Source of the DNA: an uncultured Eubacteriales bacterium
GTDB taxonomy: Bacteria > Bacillota > Clostridia > Oscillospirales > Oscillospiraceae
Assembly (NCBI GenBank): GCA_900544295.1
Contig: UQUO01000058.1
Span: 1 to 12,454, forward strand
Length of the DNA: 12,454 nucleotides
Direction: 5' to 3'
Each line of letters begins with the position of its first letter. Positions within the stretch are counted from its first letter, which is position 1. The notes under the pieces are model-generated. The model saw nothing but the letters and a program-made list of their open reading frames with translations, made no database searches and was not told where the DNA came from. Both the position numbers and the translations under genes were made by a program. Of the stretch, positions 1-7,451 are shown piece after piece.

Positions 1-118
1 AAGCGGGCGAGGTCCAGGGGCCGCGCCCCTGGCGCCCGCCGCAGCGGGCGGGACCCCCTAATGCTCAAAGAAGCGCAGGAAGGGGGTCCGGGGGAAACCC
101 TCGCCGGGGTTTCCCCCG
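1..118 (+). repeat. Dispersed multi-hairpin intergenic repeat, copy 1
   Basis: This is a string of inverted repeats: 14-21/25-32 (CCAGGGGC with its complement), 34-39/44-49 (GCCCGC/GCGGGC), 51-59/81-89 (GGACCCCCT/AGGGGGTCC) and 90-100/107-117 (GGGGGAAACCC/GGGTTTCCCCC). The same series occurs in reverse orientation at 10834-10970, and its beginning recurs at 12403-12454. The window opens inside the A/T-rich stem of the element, since AAGCGGG is the tail of that stem, so the copy is cut by the left edge. It lies just past the end of the purine operon with its GGGGGAAACCC hairpin nearest the stop codon, so it may end that transcript. It encodes no protein. Confidence 0.85.
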
Positions 119-124
119 GTAATT

Positions 125-1237
125 TCAGTGATGGAACAGCCTTATCCCCGTAAAGCACATGACCATGCCGTACTTATCCGCCGTCTCTATCACATTGTCG
201 TCCCTGATGGAGCCGCCCGGCTGCGCGACGCAGACGACTCCGCTGCGCGCCGCGCGCTCGATGTTGTCCCCAAAGGGGAAAAACGCATCCGAGCCCAGCG
301 CGAGGCCCGCAGAACGCGAGAGCCAGTCGCGCTTTTCCGCCTCGGAGAGCTCCTCGCGGATGAAGCGGTCTATCTCATTGTCCCGCTCCGCTCGCTTCAT
401 GCCCTCCGGGAAGCTCAGCTCCAGCACCTTCGGGTGCCTGCGCAGCCGCCAGGTGTCGGCCTTGTCGCCCGCCAGGCGCGTGCAGTGGATGCGGCTCTGC
501 TGGCCCGCGCCGACGCCCACGGTCTGGCCGTCCTTCACATAGCAGACCGAGTTCGACTGCGTGTACTTGAGCGTGATGAGCGCCAGCAGCAGGTCGTCCT
601 CCTGCGCGGGCGTGAGGGTTTTATTTGCCGTGACGACGTTTTTGAGGCAGTCCCGCGTGAGGGGCAGGGCGTTGTAGCCCTGCTCGAAGCGGATGCCGAA
701 GATGTCCCGCCGCTCCTGGGGCGCGGGCTCGTAGTCCGGGTCTATGCGCACGACGTTGTAGCCGCCCTTGCGCTTCTGGCGGAGCAGCTCCAGCGCGGCG
801 GGCGTGTAGCCCGGGGCGATGACGCCGTCGGAGACCTCGGGCAGGAGCAGGCGCGCCGCCGTCTCGTCGCAGGTGTCCGAGAGCGCCGCCCAGTCGCCGT
901 AGGAGCAGAGCCTGTCCGCGCCGCGCGCGCGGGCGTAGGCCGTCGCCACGGGCGAGAGCTCGCCCTCGGCGAAGAAGGCGCGCCGGTCCTCGTCCGTGAG
1001 CGGCGAGGCGATGGCCGCGCCGGCGGGCGAGACGTGCTTGAAGCTCGCCGCCGCGGGCCTCCCCGTGGCGCGGCGCAGGGCGCGCACCAGCTGCCAGGAG
1101 TTCAGGGCGTCCATGAAGTTGATATAGCCCGGGCGGCCGTTCAGCACCTCGACGGGCAGCTCGGAGCCGTCCTCCATGTAGATGCGCGCGGGCTTCTGGT
1201 TAGGGTTGCAGCCGTATTTGAGCTCTATTTCACGCAT
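125..1237 (-). CDS. purH: Stand-alone AICAR formyltransferase (PurH transformylase domain only)
   Basis: This 370-residue cytosolic enzyme should transfer a formyl group from 10-formyl-tetrahydrofolate to AICAR, giving FAICAR, the penultimate step of de novo IMP synthesis. It starts directly with the domain opening LKYGCNPNQ (residues 6-14). The catalytic Lys-His pair is at K67-H68 in SFKHVSPAG. Further family motifs are KYTQSNSV (224-231), GVGAGQQSRIH (241-251), SDAFFPFGDNIE (316-327) and QPGGSIRDDNVI (339-350). Normal bacterial PurH is about 520 residues with an N-terminal MGS-like IMP cyclohydrolase domain, which is entirely missing here. The adjacent PurO-like gene probably supplies that activity. 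A GGGGAGG ribosome site precedes the start, which lies 1 nt after the upstream stop codon. It is the last gene of the operon in this window. Confidence 0.95.
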   Translation of the reverse strand: MREIELKYGCNPNQKPARIYMEDGSELPVEVLNGRPGYINFMDALNSWQLVRALRRATGRPAAASFKHVSPAGAAIASPLTDEDRRAFFAEGELSPVATAYARARGADRLCSYGDWAALSDTCDETAARLLLPEVSDGVIAPGYTPAALELLRQKRKGGYNVVRIDPDYEPAPQERRDIFGIRFEQGYNALPLTRDCLKNVVTANKTLTPAQEDDLLLALITLKYTQSNSVCYVKDGQTVGVGAGQQSRIHCTRLAGDKADTWRLRRHPKVLELSFPEGMKRAERDNEIDRFIREELSEAEKRDWLSRSAGLALGSDAFFPFGDNIERAARSGVVCVAQPGGSIRDDNVIETADKYGMVMCFTGIRLFHH

Positions 1238-1238
1238 A

Positions 1239-1913
1239 TTAGGCTTCCTCCCCGTGCTTGTTGATGATCACTTCCTCGCCCGCCGCCGCGACGTAGAGCG
1301 AGACGCGGTTATCCTCATCCAGCGCCGCCCAGAGCGCCGCCGCCAGCTCCTGCGCCGGGAGGGCCGGGACCGAGACCTCCACCGGCTCGCCGGAAAAGCT
1401 CGGCAGGGGCGAGCCGAAGCCCTCGTAGGTGCTGATGAAGTGCCCGAGGCCCGGCGCGGGCTCGTACTCGTAGAAGCAGCGGGTGCAGCGCGCGCCCGCC
1501 TCGTCCGCCGCGCGCAGGATGGAGAGCTTGTAGCTCCCGTCCGGGGCCAGGAGGCCGGAGATGCGCGGCGTCCAGTTCGGCGCGTCCGGCTCGAAGCGGC
1601 GCGTCCTCAGCGCGGAGACGAAGCCGTGGCCGTCGCGGATGGTGTCCGTCTGGTCGCCGTTCGTGACGATGAGGCCGCGCTCCGTGCGGCGGACGGGGTG
1701 GTAGATGATGAGGCTCGGGTCCGTCATCTTCGCCTCGTCGAAGGCGCGGGTGCGGATGCCGTCGGGCGTGCGCTCAAAGACGCGGTTGCGGCTGTTCTCG
1801 CTGCGGCCCATGATGAAATAGGCGCAGACCGGCGCGCCGTCCGGGGCTGCGCCGAGGAGGATGCCCCGGCCGGGATAGGGGCGCGCGCGCAGGTAGTCAA
1901 AGATGTCCGTCAT
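1239..1913 (-). CDS. purO: PurO-type IMP cyclohydrolase
   Basis: This 224-residue protein resembles the PurO/IMP_cyclohyd family (PF07826), which closes the ring of FAICAR to make IMP. The family is best known from archaea and is unrelated to the MGS-like cyclohydrolase domain of ordinary PurH. Visible family-like segments are YPGRGILLG (13-21), YFIMGRSENSRNRVF (about 32-46), the aromatic TPRISG stretch and the C-terminal Gly/Ser-rich region. The gene overlaps the purN stop codon by 4 nt (ATGA) and ends 1 nt before the AICAR formyltransferase, so the two last steps of the pathway are translated in tandem. Position and the missing domain in its neighbour support the assignment. It rests on recognising family motifs by eye, and activity is inferred. 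Confidence 0.87.
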   Translation of the reverse strand: MTDIFDYLRARPYPGRGILLGAAPDGAPVCAYFIMGRSENSRNRVFERTPDGIRTRAFDEAKMTDPSLIIYHPVRRTERGLIVTNGDQTDTIRDGHGFVSALRTRRFEPDAPNWTPRISGLLAPDGSYKLSILRAADEAGARCTRCFYEYEPAPGLGHFISTYEGFGSPLPSFSGEPVEVSVPALPAQELAAALWAALDEDNRVSLYVAAAGEEVIINKHGEEA

Positions 1914-2500
1914 GCCTTTTCGCTCCTTTCAATGTCCCTCGCCACGCGCTCTACGGCCTCGGGCAGCAGCTTCCATTCAGCCTGTTCCATGACGCGGCGC
2001 TGGAGGCTCTCCGGCGTGTCGCCGGGCAGGACGGGGACGGCTTGTTGGAGGATGATCTCGCCCCCGTCGGGTATCTCGTTCACAAAATGCACGGTCGCGC
2101 CCGTGAGCTTGACGCCGCGCCGGAGCGCCGCCTCGTGTACGCGCAGGCCGTAATAGCCCTCGCCGCAGAAGGCGGGGATGAGGCTGGGGTGGATGTTCAG
2201 CATGCGCCCGGCCCAGCCCGAGACGAACTCCGGCGAGAGTATGCGCAGGAAGCCCGCCAGGACGACCAGGCCGATGCCCCGCTCGGCGAGCAGCTCCGAG
2301 AGCCGCGCCTCGAAGCCCTCGGGGCCTATGTACGCCGCCTCCAGCCCCGCGCGCCGCGCGCGTTCGAGGGCGAAGGCTCCCTCGCGGTTCGAGACGACGA
2401 GGGCAAGCTCCGCGTCCGGCAGCCCGCCGCGCGCCGCGGCGTCTATGAGCGCCTGGAGGTTCGTGCCCCCGCCCGAGACCAGCACCGCCGTCCTCACCAT
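1910..2500 (-). CDS. purN: Phosphoribosylglycinamide formyltransferase (GAR transformylase)
   Basis: This 196-residue enzyme uses 10-formyl-tetrahydrofolate to convert GAR to formyl-GAR, the third step of purine synthesis. Visible motifs are the N-terminal phosphate-binding [15 protein letters not shown], the catalytic NIHPSLIP with its Asn and His, and [16 protein letters not shown], whose Asp in PDGG matches the catalytic Asp144 of E. coli PurN. The length is usual for the family, and the [16 protein letters not shown] segment has the form common in clostridial PurN. The start codon overlaps the end of purM by 7 nt and the stop overlaps the next gene by 4 nt, which implies translational coupling. 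It depends on the same folate cofactor as the AICAR formyltransferase two genes downstream. Confidence 0.97.
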   Translation of the reverse strand: MVRTAVLVSGGGTNLQALIDAAARGGLPDAELALVVSNREGAFALERARRAGLEAAYIGPEGFEARLSELLAERGIGLVVLAGFLRILSPEFVSGWAGRMLNIHPSLIPAFCGEGYYGLRVHEAALRRGVKLTGATVHFVNEIPDGGEIILQQAVPVLPGDTPESLQRRVMEQAEWKLLPEAVERVARDIERSEKA

Positions 2501-3528
2501 AGCTCGACGCCGCCTTCCCCTCTCGCGACCTCGCCGCAGACATAGGCCTCGACGCCGTTTTCGCGCAGGCAGCGCACCGCCGCGTCCGCGTCCTCGGCCG
2601 CGACGGCGGCGAGCATGCCGACGCCCATGTTGAAGGTGTTGTACATGTCCCTCTCCGGGATCTCCCCCGCCCGGGCGATGAGGGAGAAGAGGGGCGGGGT
2701 CTTGAGCTTCGCCTTTTCTATGCGCGCCGTGAAGCCCGGGGCCAGGGCGCGCGGGACGTTCTCGTAGAAGCCGCCGCCCGTGATGTGGCTTATGGCCGAG
2801 ACTCGCGCAGAGCGGAGCAGGGCGAGGACGGGCTTCACATATATCCTTGTGGGTTCCAGCAGGGCCTCGCCCAGCGTGCGGCCGAGCTCCGGCTCATAGC
2901 GCTCCAGCGCTCCTCCTTCGACCTCGAAGACCCGGCGCACGAGCGAGAAGCCGTTCGAGTGTACGCCCGAGGAGGGCAGGGCTATGAGCGCGTCGCCCTC
3001 CCGCATGGCGGAGCTGTCGAGGATGCGGGCTTTGTCCACAATCCCGACGGCGAAGCCCGCCAGGTCGTACTCGTCCTCGGGGTAAAAGCCCGGCATCTCG
3101 GCGGTCTCGCCGCCGATGAGCGCCGCGCCGGCCTGGACGCAGCCCTCCGCCACGCCCGCGACGATTTCAGCTATGCGCTCCGGCACATTCCTGCCGCAGG
3201 CGATGTAGTCGAGGAAAAAGAGCGGCTCGGCCCCGGAGCAGACAATGTCGTTCACGCACATGGCCACGCAGTCTATGCCCACCGTGTCGTGCTTGCCGAG
3301 GAGGAAGGCTATTTTGAGCTTCGTGCCCACGCCGTCCGTGCCGGAGACGAGGACGGGCTCCTTCATGCCGGCGAGGTTGGGCAGGAACAGGCCGCCGAAG
3401 CCGCCGAGGCCGCCCAGGACGCCGGGGCGCTCCGTGCGCTGCACGTGCTTTTTCATGAGCTCCACGGCCCGGTAGCCCGCGGTGATGTCCACTCCCGCGG
3501 CCTTGTAGCTCGCGCTCTCGCTTCTCAT
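2494..3528 (-). CDS. purM: Phosphoribosylformylglycinamidine cyclo-ligase (AIR synthetase)
   Basis: This 344-residue ATP-dependent enzyme closes FGAM to AIR. The start MRSESASYK is chosen because its ATG shares one base with the purF stop codon and the length then fits the family (about 340-350). The open frame continues upstream, but that part is a shadow of purF. Motifs include [17 protein letters not shown] (59-75), the [25 protein letters not shown] stretch (from 86), [13 protein letters not shown] (137-149), [11 protein letters not shown] and [17 protein letters not shown]. These are the PurM/PurL-superfamily ATP- and substrate-binding elements. The protein acts between PurL, not present here, and PurE/PurC encoded upstream in the same operon. 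Confidence 0.98.
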   Translation of the reverse strand: MRSESASYKAAGVDITAGYRAVELMKKHVQRTERPGVLGGLGGFGGLFLPNLAGMKEPVLVSGTDGVGTKLKIAFLLGKHDTVGIDCVAMCVNDIVCSGAEPLFFLDYIACGRNVPERIAEIVAGVAEGCVQAGAALIGGETAEMPGFYPEDEYDLAGFAVGIVDKARILDSSAMREGDALIALPSSGVHSNGFSLVRRVFEVEGGALERYEPELGRTLGEALLEPTRIYVKPVLALLRSARVSAISHITGGGFYENVPRALAPGFTARIEKAKLKTPPLFSLIARAGEIPERDMYNTFNMGVGMLAAVAAEDADAAVRCLRENGVEAYVCGEVARGEGGVELW

Positions 3529-4973
3529 TAGTCTCTCTCCCTCCGGCCTATTTTCTGCTCGAACTTCGACTTCTGCGCACGGCAGGGCGGCTCGCAGGGG
3601 TACTGTCCGGTGAAGCAGCCCTTGCAGAAGCCGATGCTGCTGTTGTCCGCCAGCTTGTCGAGGTAGTCCACGTTCAGGTAACCCAGGCTGTCCACGCCTA
3701 TTATCTCGCGTATCTCCTCCAGGCTGTGGTTGTGGGCGATGAGGTAGTCGGAGCTGTCGATGTCCGTGCCGAAGTAGCAGGGATAGAGGAAGGGCGGCGC
3801 GGAGAGCCGGGCGTGGACCTCCGTGGCCCCGGCCTCCCGCAGCAGGCCGGCGATGCGCGCGATGGTCGTGCCGCGCACTATGCTGTCGTCCACGAGGATG
3901 ACCCTTTTTCCGCGCACGGTGGAGGCGATGGTGTTGAGCTTTATGCGCACGGCGTCCTCGCGCCGGGCCTGGCCGGGCTGGATGAAGGTGCGGCCGATGT
4001 ACTTGCTCTTCACGAAGCCCACGCCGTAGGGTATGCCGCTCTGGCGCGCGTAGCCCAGGGCCGCGTCGAGGCCGGAGTCCGGCACGCCGATGACGACGTC
4101 GGCCTGAACGGGGTGCTCCAGGGCCAGGAAGGCGCCCGCGCGCTGGCGCGCCGTGTGTACGCAGCTGCCGTCTATGACGGAGTCCGGCCGCGCGAAGTAG
4201 ATGAACTCGAAGACGCACTCGCCCGTGGCCTTCCCGCAGTGGCTGCGGTCGCTCTCAAGGCCCCTGTCGGAGATGGTGACTATCTCGCCCGGCTCCACGT
4301 CGCGCAGGAACTTTGCGCCTATGGCGTCGAGCGCGCAGCTCTCGCTGGCGACGACCCAGCCGCCGTCTATCTCGCCTATGCACAGCGGGCGGAAGCCTAT
4401 GGGGTCGCGCACGGCTATGAGCTTGCGCGGGCTCATGACCGCGAGGGAATAGGCGCCCTTGAGGCTGTCCATCGCGCGGGAGACCGCCTCCTCGATGGAG
4501 CCGGCGCCTATGCGCTCGCGCGTGATGGCGTAGGCGATGACCTCGGAGTCCGAGGTGGTGCGGAAGATGGCGCCGTCGAGCTCGTAGCTCTCGCGCAGCT
4601 CGGCGGCGTTCGTGAGGTTGCCGTTGTGCGCGAGGGCCATGCCGCCCTTGATGTGGCGGATGACGAGGGGCTGGGCGTTCTCGCGGCTCTGGCAGCCGGT
4701 GGTGCCGTAGCGGCAGTGGGCGACGGCCATGCGCCCCTGGGGCAGCTTGCAGAGCACGTCCTCCGTGAAGACCTCGCTGACGAGGCCCGTGTCCGCGTGG
4801 CCGGTGATGACGCCGTCGTCGTTCACGGCGATGCCGCAGCTCTCCTGGCCGCGGTGCTGCAGGGCGTAGAGCGCGTGGTGCGTGATGCCCAGGACGTCCG
4901 CGCCCTCTTCCCTCATGTAGATGCCGAATACGCCGCACTCCTCGTGCAGCTTGCCGAAAATGTCTGCTCCCAT
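3528..4973 (-). CDS. purF: Amidophosphoribosyltransferase (first committed step)
   Basis: This 481-residue enzyme makes phosphoribosylamine from PRPP and glutamine. It is of the Bacillus type: a short propeptide (residues 1-12) precedes Cys13, which would become the N-terminal nucleophile of the Ntn glutaminase domain ([29 protein letters not shown]). The phosphoribosyltransferase half has the PRPP-binding motif [13 protein letters not shown] (358-370). Cysteines 253, 399, 450 and 453 sit where B. subtilis PurF binds its [4Fe-4S] cluster, which in that enzyme makes the protein oxygen sensitive and allows propeptide processing. A GGGAG ribosome site lies just upstream, and purC ends 27 nt before the start. 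In this family AMP and GMP usually inhibit the enzyme; that is not testable from sequence alone. Confidence 0.98.
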   Translation of the reverse strand: MGADIFGKLHEECGVFGIYMREEGADVLGITHHALYALQHRGQESCGIAVNDDGVITGHADTGLVSEVFTEDVLCKLPQGRMAVAHCRYGTTGCQSRENAQPLVIRHIKGGMALAHNGNLTNAAELRESYELDGAIFRTTSDSEVIAYAITRERIGAGSIEEAVSRAMDSLKGAYSLAVMSPRKLIAVRDPIGFRPLCIGEIDGGWVVASESCALDAIGAKFLRDVEPGEIVTISDRGLESDRSHCGKATGECVFEFIYFARPDSVIDGSCVHTARQRAGAFLALEHPVQADVVIGVPDSGLDAALGYARQSGIPYGVGFVKSKYIGRTFIQPGQARREDAVRIKLNTIASTVRGKRVILVDDSIVRGTTIARIAGLLREAGATEVHARLSAPPFLYPCYFGTDIDSSDYLIAHNHSLEEIREIIGVDSLGYLNVDYLDKLADNSSIGFCKGCFTGQYPCEPPCRAQKSKFEQKIGRRERD

Positions 4974-5000
4974 GTTTCTCTCCCGGCTATTTAAAAAGTC

Positions 5001-5711
5001 TCATTCCCCAATGAGCCGCCGCATAACTTCCTGATAGGCGTCCTCGACGCCGCCGAGGTCGCGGCGGAAGCGGTCCTTGTCCAGCTTCTCGTGGGTCTCC
5101 ACGTCCCAGAAGCGGCAGGTGTCGGGGCTTATCTCGTCGGCGAGGACGATGCTCCCGTCCGGCAGGCGGCCGAACTCCAGCTTGAAGTCCACGAGCTCGA
5201 TGCCGTGGGAGAGCAGCAGGGCCTTGAGCAGCTCGTTCACGCGGAAGGCATAGCGCTTTATCGTCTCGATCTCCTCGGCCGTGGCGAGCTTCAGGGCCAG
5301 GGCGTGGTAGGAGTTTATGAGCGGGTCGCCCAGCGCGTCGTCCTTGTAGGAAAACTCGATGGTGGGCGCGTCGAAGACGATGCCCTCCGCCACGCCGTAG
5401 CGTTTGGCAAAGCTGCCCGCGGAGATGTTGCGGATGATGACCTCAAGAGGGACGATGGAGACCTTCTTCACCAGGGTCTCCCTGTCCGAGAGCTCCTGTA
5501 CATAGTGCGTAGGCACGCCGTTTTGCTCCAGCATGCGCATGAAGCTGTTGGTCAGGCGGTTGTTTATGACGCCCTTGCCCAGGATGGTGCCGCGCTTTTC
5601 GCCGTTGAAGGCGGTGGCGTCGTCCTTGTAGGAGACGATGCACAGGGCGGGGTCGTCCGTGGCGTAGACCTTTTTGGCCTTGCCCTCGTAGAGCTGTTCG
5701 AGCTTTTCCAT
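5001..5711 (-). CDS. purC: SAICAR synthase
   Basis: This 236-residue ATP-dependent ligase joins aspartate to CAIR to form SAICAR. Family features in order are the opening [27 protein letters not shown], the substrate segment [14 protein letters not shown], the nucleotide/metal region [10 protein letters not shown], and the signature [14 protein letters not shown]. The length is the usual one for bacterial monofunctional PurC. The gene begins 1 nt after the purE stop codon, so the product of the carboxylation step passes to an enzyme made from the same stretch of mRNA. Nothing unusual is seen in the sequence. Confidence 0.98.
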   Translation of the reverse strand: MEKLEQLYEGKAKKVYATDDPALCIVSYKDDATAFNGEKRGTILGKGVINNRLTNSFMRMLEQNGVPTHYVQELSDRETLVKKVSIVPLEVIIRNISAGSFAKRYGVAEGIVFDAPTIEFSYKDDALGDPLINSYHALALKLATAEEIETIKRYAFRVNELLKALLLSHGIELVDFKLEFGRLPDGSIVLADEISPDTCRFWDVETHEKLDKDRFRRDLGGVEDAYQEVMRRLIGE

Positions 5712-5712
5712 G

Positions 5713-6222
5713 TCAGTTCCTCTCCTTTTCGAGCTTTTCGCGCAGGGCGCGGTCCTTTTCCAGCGTGGCGGCTTCCATCTCTCGGCGCAGCTCGTCGAGC
5801 CGCGCGGCGAGCTCGCCGTCGTATATGGCCAGCATCTGGGCGGCCAGGAGCGCCGCGTTCTGCGCTCCGTCTATGGCCACGGTGGCGACGGGGATGCCGG
5901 ATGGCATCTGCACGGTCGAGAGCAGGGCGTCCAGCCCGTCCAGGGTGGAGCTCTTCACGGGGATGCCGATGACGGGCAGGGTGCTCGCCGCAGCGAGGGC
6001 CCCGGCCAGGTGCGCCGCCTTGCCCGCGGCCGCGATGATGGCCCCGAAGCCCGCCTCCCGCGCCGTGAGCGCGAAGTTCCGCGCCGCCTCCGGCGTCCGG
6101 TGCGCCGACATGACGCGGACCTCCGTCTCTATGCCCAGCGCCTCCAGCTGGCGCACGGCCTTCTCGACCACGGGCCAGTCGCTGTCGCTGCCCATCACGA
6201 CGGCTATCTTCTTACTTACCAT
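5713..6222 (-). CDS. purE: N5-carboxyaminoimidazole ribonucleotide mutase, class I PurE
   Basis: This 169-residue enzyme interconverts N5-CAIR and CAIR. The start at 6222 is set by a GGAGG ribosome site (6230-6234) 7 nt upstream; the frame stays open further upstream but shows no protein-like sequence. Motifs are VVMGSDSDW (8-16), SAHRTPE with His41 matching the catalytic His of E. coli Pur[10 protein letters not shown] (66-74) and [14 protein letters not shown] (104-117). The AAHL form rather than SNGL points to class I, which normally works with PurK; no purK is visible in this window. The tail from about residue 138 is a charged, probably helical extension slightly longer than in many PurE proteins. 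It is the first gene of the operon. Confidence 0.97.
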   Translation of the reverse strand: MVSKKIAVVMGSDSDWPVVEKAVRQLEALGIETEVRVMSAHRTPEAARNFALTAREAGFGAIIAAAGKAAHLAGALAAASTLPVIGIPVKSSTLDGLDALLSTVQMPSGIPVATVAIDGAQNAALLAAQMLAIYDGELAARLDELRREMEAATLEKDRALREKLEKERN

Positions 6223-6421
6223 GCCCTCGCCTCCAAAAGTGATAAATAAAAATGTAACAAGGCCACGGCATACAGTCATGGCCTTGCTGTTTACGCATTT
6301 ATGCTCTTGTCCCCCAGGGGCGCTCCCCCGCCGGGGAGCCGCGGAAGGGCGCACTGGGCCCCGGCAGTTCCAAACAGAAGCCGAACCAAGGCCGCGCCAC
6401 CCCCCTGGAGAAGATAGCTCA
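6223..6421 (-). promoter_or_regulatory. Structured 5' leader of the purine operon
   Basis: About 195 nt lie between the candidate purE promoter and the start codon, and no protein-like frame is visible there. Reading the minus strand, a GC-rich zone has a 7-bp stem at 6322-6328/6333-6339 (GCTCCCC/GGGGAGC), flanked by CCCAG/CTGGG that could pair outside it. Closer to the gene there is an 8-bp stem at 6258-6265/6279-6286 followed by a T-rich stretch. A long structured leader ahead of purE is a common place for attenuation or a riboswitch, but I cannot match this one to a known aptamer. Confidence 0.45.
6241..6286 (-). terminator. Attenuator-like hairpin ahead of purE
   Basis: On the minus strand, CAAGGCCA and TGGCCTTG form a perfect 8-bp stem (6286-6279 with 6265-6258) around a 13-nt loop. 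The sequence that follows is T-rich but interrupted (TTACATTTTTATTTATC). The hairpin ends about 35 nt before the purE start codon, inside the probable leader, so it could be a leader terminator. The five bases between stem and T-run weaken the case for efficient termination. Confidence 0.4.
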
Positions 6422-6450
6422 ATGATATAGGTTTTCCCCCGAAAACTCAA
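6422..6450 (-). promoter_or_regulatory. Candidate sigma-A promoter of the purine operon
   Basis: On the minus strand, TTGAGT (6450-6445) and TATCAT (6427-6422) are separated by 17 nt, which gives 4/6 and 5/6 matches to the vegetative consensus. Transcription would start near 6415. No better pair was seen between purE and the divergent gene. Confidence 0.5.
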
Positions 6451-6550
6451 CGGCTTTTCCGGCCCCCGGCGCATTTTCATCCAAAGCGACAAGAATTTCT
6501 CCCGCCCGGCCCGGATTTTATGCTGATTTTACACGCTTCCCGCCCCGGAC

Positions 6551-6579
6551 TTGTGAAATCCCGCCGGACGTGGTAAAAT
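6551..6579 (+). promoter_or_regulatory. Extended -10 promoter for the NYN/phosphoesterase pair
   Basis: TTGTGA (6551-6556) and TAAAAT (6574-6579) are separated by exactly 17 nt, and TGG directly before the -10 makes an extended -10 element. Transcription would start about 35 nt before the ATG at 6621. The site lies about 100 nt from the opposite-facing purine promoter candidate, so the intergenic region is divergent. Confidence 0.65.
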
Positions 6580-6620
6580 ACCCCTGCCCAAGCGGGCAAA
6601 TTTCTGAAAGACGTGATGAA

Positions 6621-7451
6621 ATGACCATAGAAAACATGCGCCTCGCCGTCCTCATAGACGGGGACAACGCGCCGCGCGACTGCCTCAAGGGCATCATGGA
6701 GGAGATAGCCATCTACGGCACGCCCATGATAAAGCGTATCTACGGCGACTGGGCCTCCCAGGGCCTCGTGAGCTGGAAAAACAGCCTGCTGGAGAACGCC
6801 GTCACCCCCAAGCAGCAGTTCGCCTACACCAGCGGCAAAAACGCCACGGACTCGGCCATGATAATAGACGCCATGGACATCCTCTACACCGGCAAGACGG
6901 ACGGCTACGTCCTCGTCTCCTCGGACTCGGACTTCACGCCCCTGGCCATCCGCCTGCGCGAGAGCGGGATGTACGTCATCGGCATAGGCGAGGAGAAGAC
7001 GCCCAAGGCCTTCGTCCAGGCTTGCGACAAGTTCATCCGCGTCGAGGTCATCCGCGACAAATATAAGAAGACCGCCAAGGCCGCCGCAAAGCCCGCAGCC
7101 AAGAAGACCGCGGCCAAATCCTCCGCCGCCAAGGCCGCCGAGAAGGCCGAAAAGCCCGCCTCCAAGGCCGCCGCCAAGAAGGCCGAGGAGAAAAAGCCCC
7201 CCGTCCCGGAGGAGATCATCACCCTCATCGCGGACTCCGTCGCCGACCTCGCGGACGACGACGGCTACATCGACCTGTCGAACCTCGGCAACCTCATTAT
7301 AAAGAAACAGCCCGACTTCGACCCGCGCACCTACGGCTTCGGCAAGCTCTCGAACATGCTCAAGAACCTGCCCCGCTTCGAGGTCCAGGTCCGCGAGACC
7401 TCGGACCCCAACGTGAAGCCCATCTACATCCGCGACCAGGAGGCCCAATGA
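6621..7451 (+). CDS. NYN-domain nuclease-like protein with C-terminal OST-HTH domain
   Basis: The predicted protein has 276 residues. Residues 6-145 form an NYN (LabA/DUF88, PIN-like) domain with the acidic residues expected for metal-dependent RNA cleavage: D13 and D15 in LIDGDN, D77 in NATDSA, and D102 and D104 in SSDSDF. Residues about 148-194 are a low-complexity Lys/Ala linker made of KAA and AAKK units, probably disordered and nucleic-acid binding. Residues about 196-272 (PEEIITLIADSVADL to KPIYIRD) match the OST-HTH/LOTUS winged-helix fold, an RNA-binding domain. The start is chosen at 6621, with GAAAG about 10 nt upstream; an earlier in-frame ATG at 6570 lies inside the promoter. The stop overlaps the next gene. 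A role in RNA turnover is inferred; the substrate is unknown. Confidence 0.9.
   Translation: MTIENMRLAVLIDGDNAPRDCLKGIMEEIAIYGTPMIKRIYGDWASQGLVSWKNSLLENAVTPKQQFAYTSGKNATDSAMIIDAMDILYTGKTDGYVLVSSDSDFTPLAIRLRESGMYVIGIGEEKTPKAFVQACDKFIRVEVIRDKYKKTAKAAAKPAAKKTAAKSSAAKAAEKAEKPASKAAAKKAEEKKPPVPEEIITLIADSVADLADDDGYIDLSNLGNLIIKKQPDFDPRTYGFGKLSNMLKNLPRFEVQVRETSDPNVKPIYIRDQEAQ

Noticed and set aside
3529..4218. 230-residue N-terminal extension in frame with PurM
   Set aside because: It is an Arg/His/Pro-rich shadow of purF in another frame. PurM starts properly at 3528, at the purF stop codon, with family-typical length.
6381..6386. CCGAAC core like a PurR PurBox downstream of the purine promoter candidate
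   Set aside because: Only one core is seen, without the A/T flanks or a clear inverted partner. It lies downstream of the promoter, and a single 6-mer is easily due to chance.
6300..6400. Resemblance to a ZTP (pfl) riboswitch in the purE leader: GGGGAGCG followed by CCCCTGGG on the minus strand
   Set aside because: The expected GACTGGCG block upstream and the CCGCCTGGGCA block downstream are not present. The similarity is limited to short GC-rich stretches that also form a simple GCTCCCC/GGGGAGC stem.
6223..6492. 90-residue N-terminal extension in frame with PurE
   Set aside because: It runs through the promoter and GC-rich leader and shows no conserved protein features. The ribosome site at 6230-6234 fixes the start at 6222.
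6570..6620. Earlier ATG for the NYN gene at 6570
   Set aside because: It lies between the -35 and -10 of the promoter, upstream of the expected transcription start. The 6621 ATG has a ribosome site and begins near the NYN domain.
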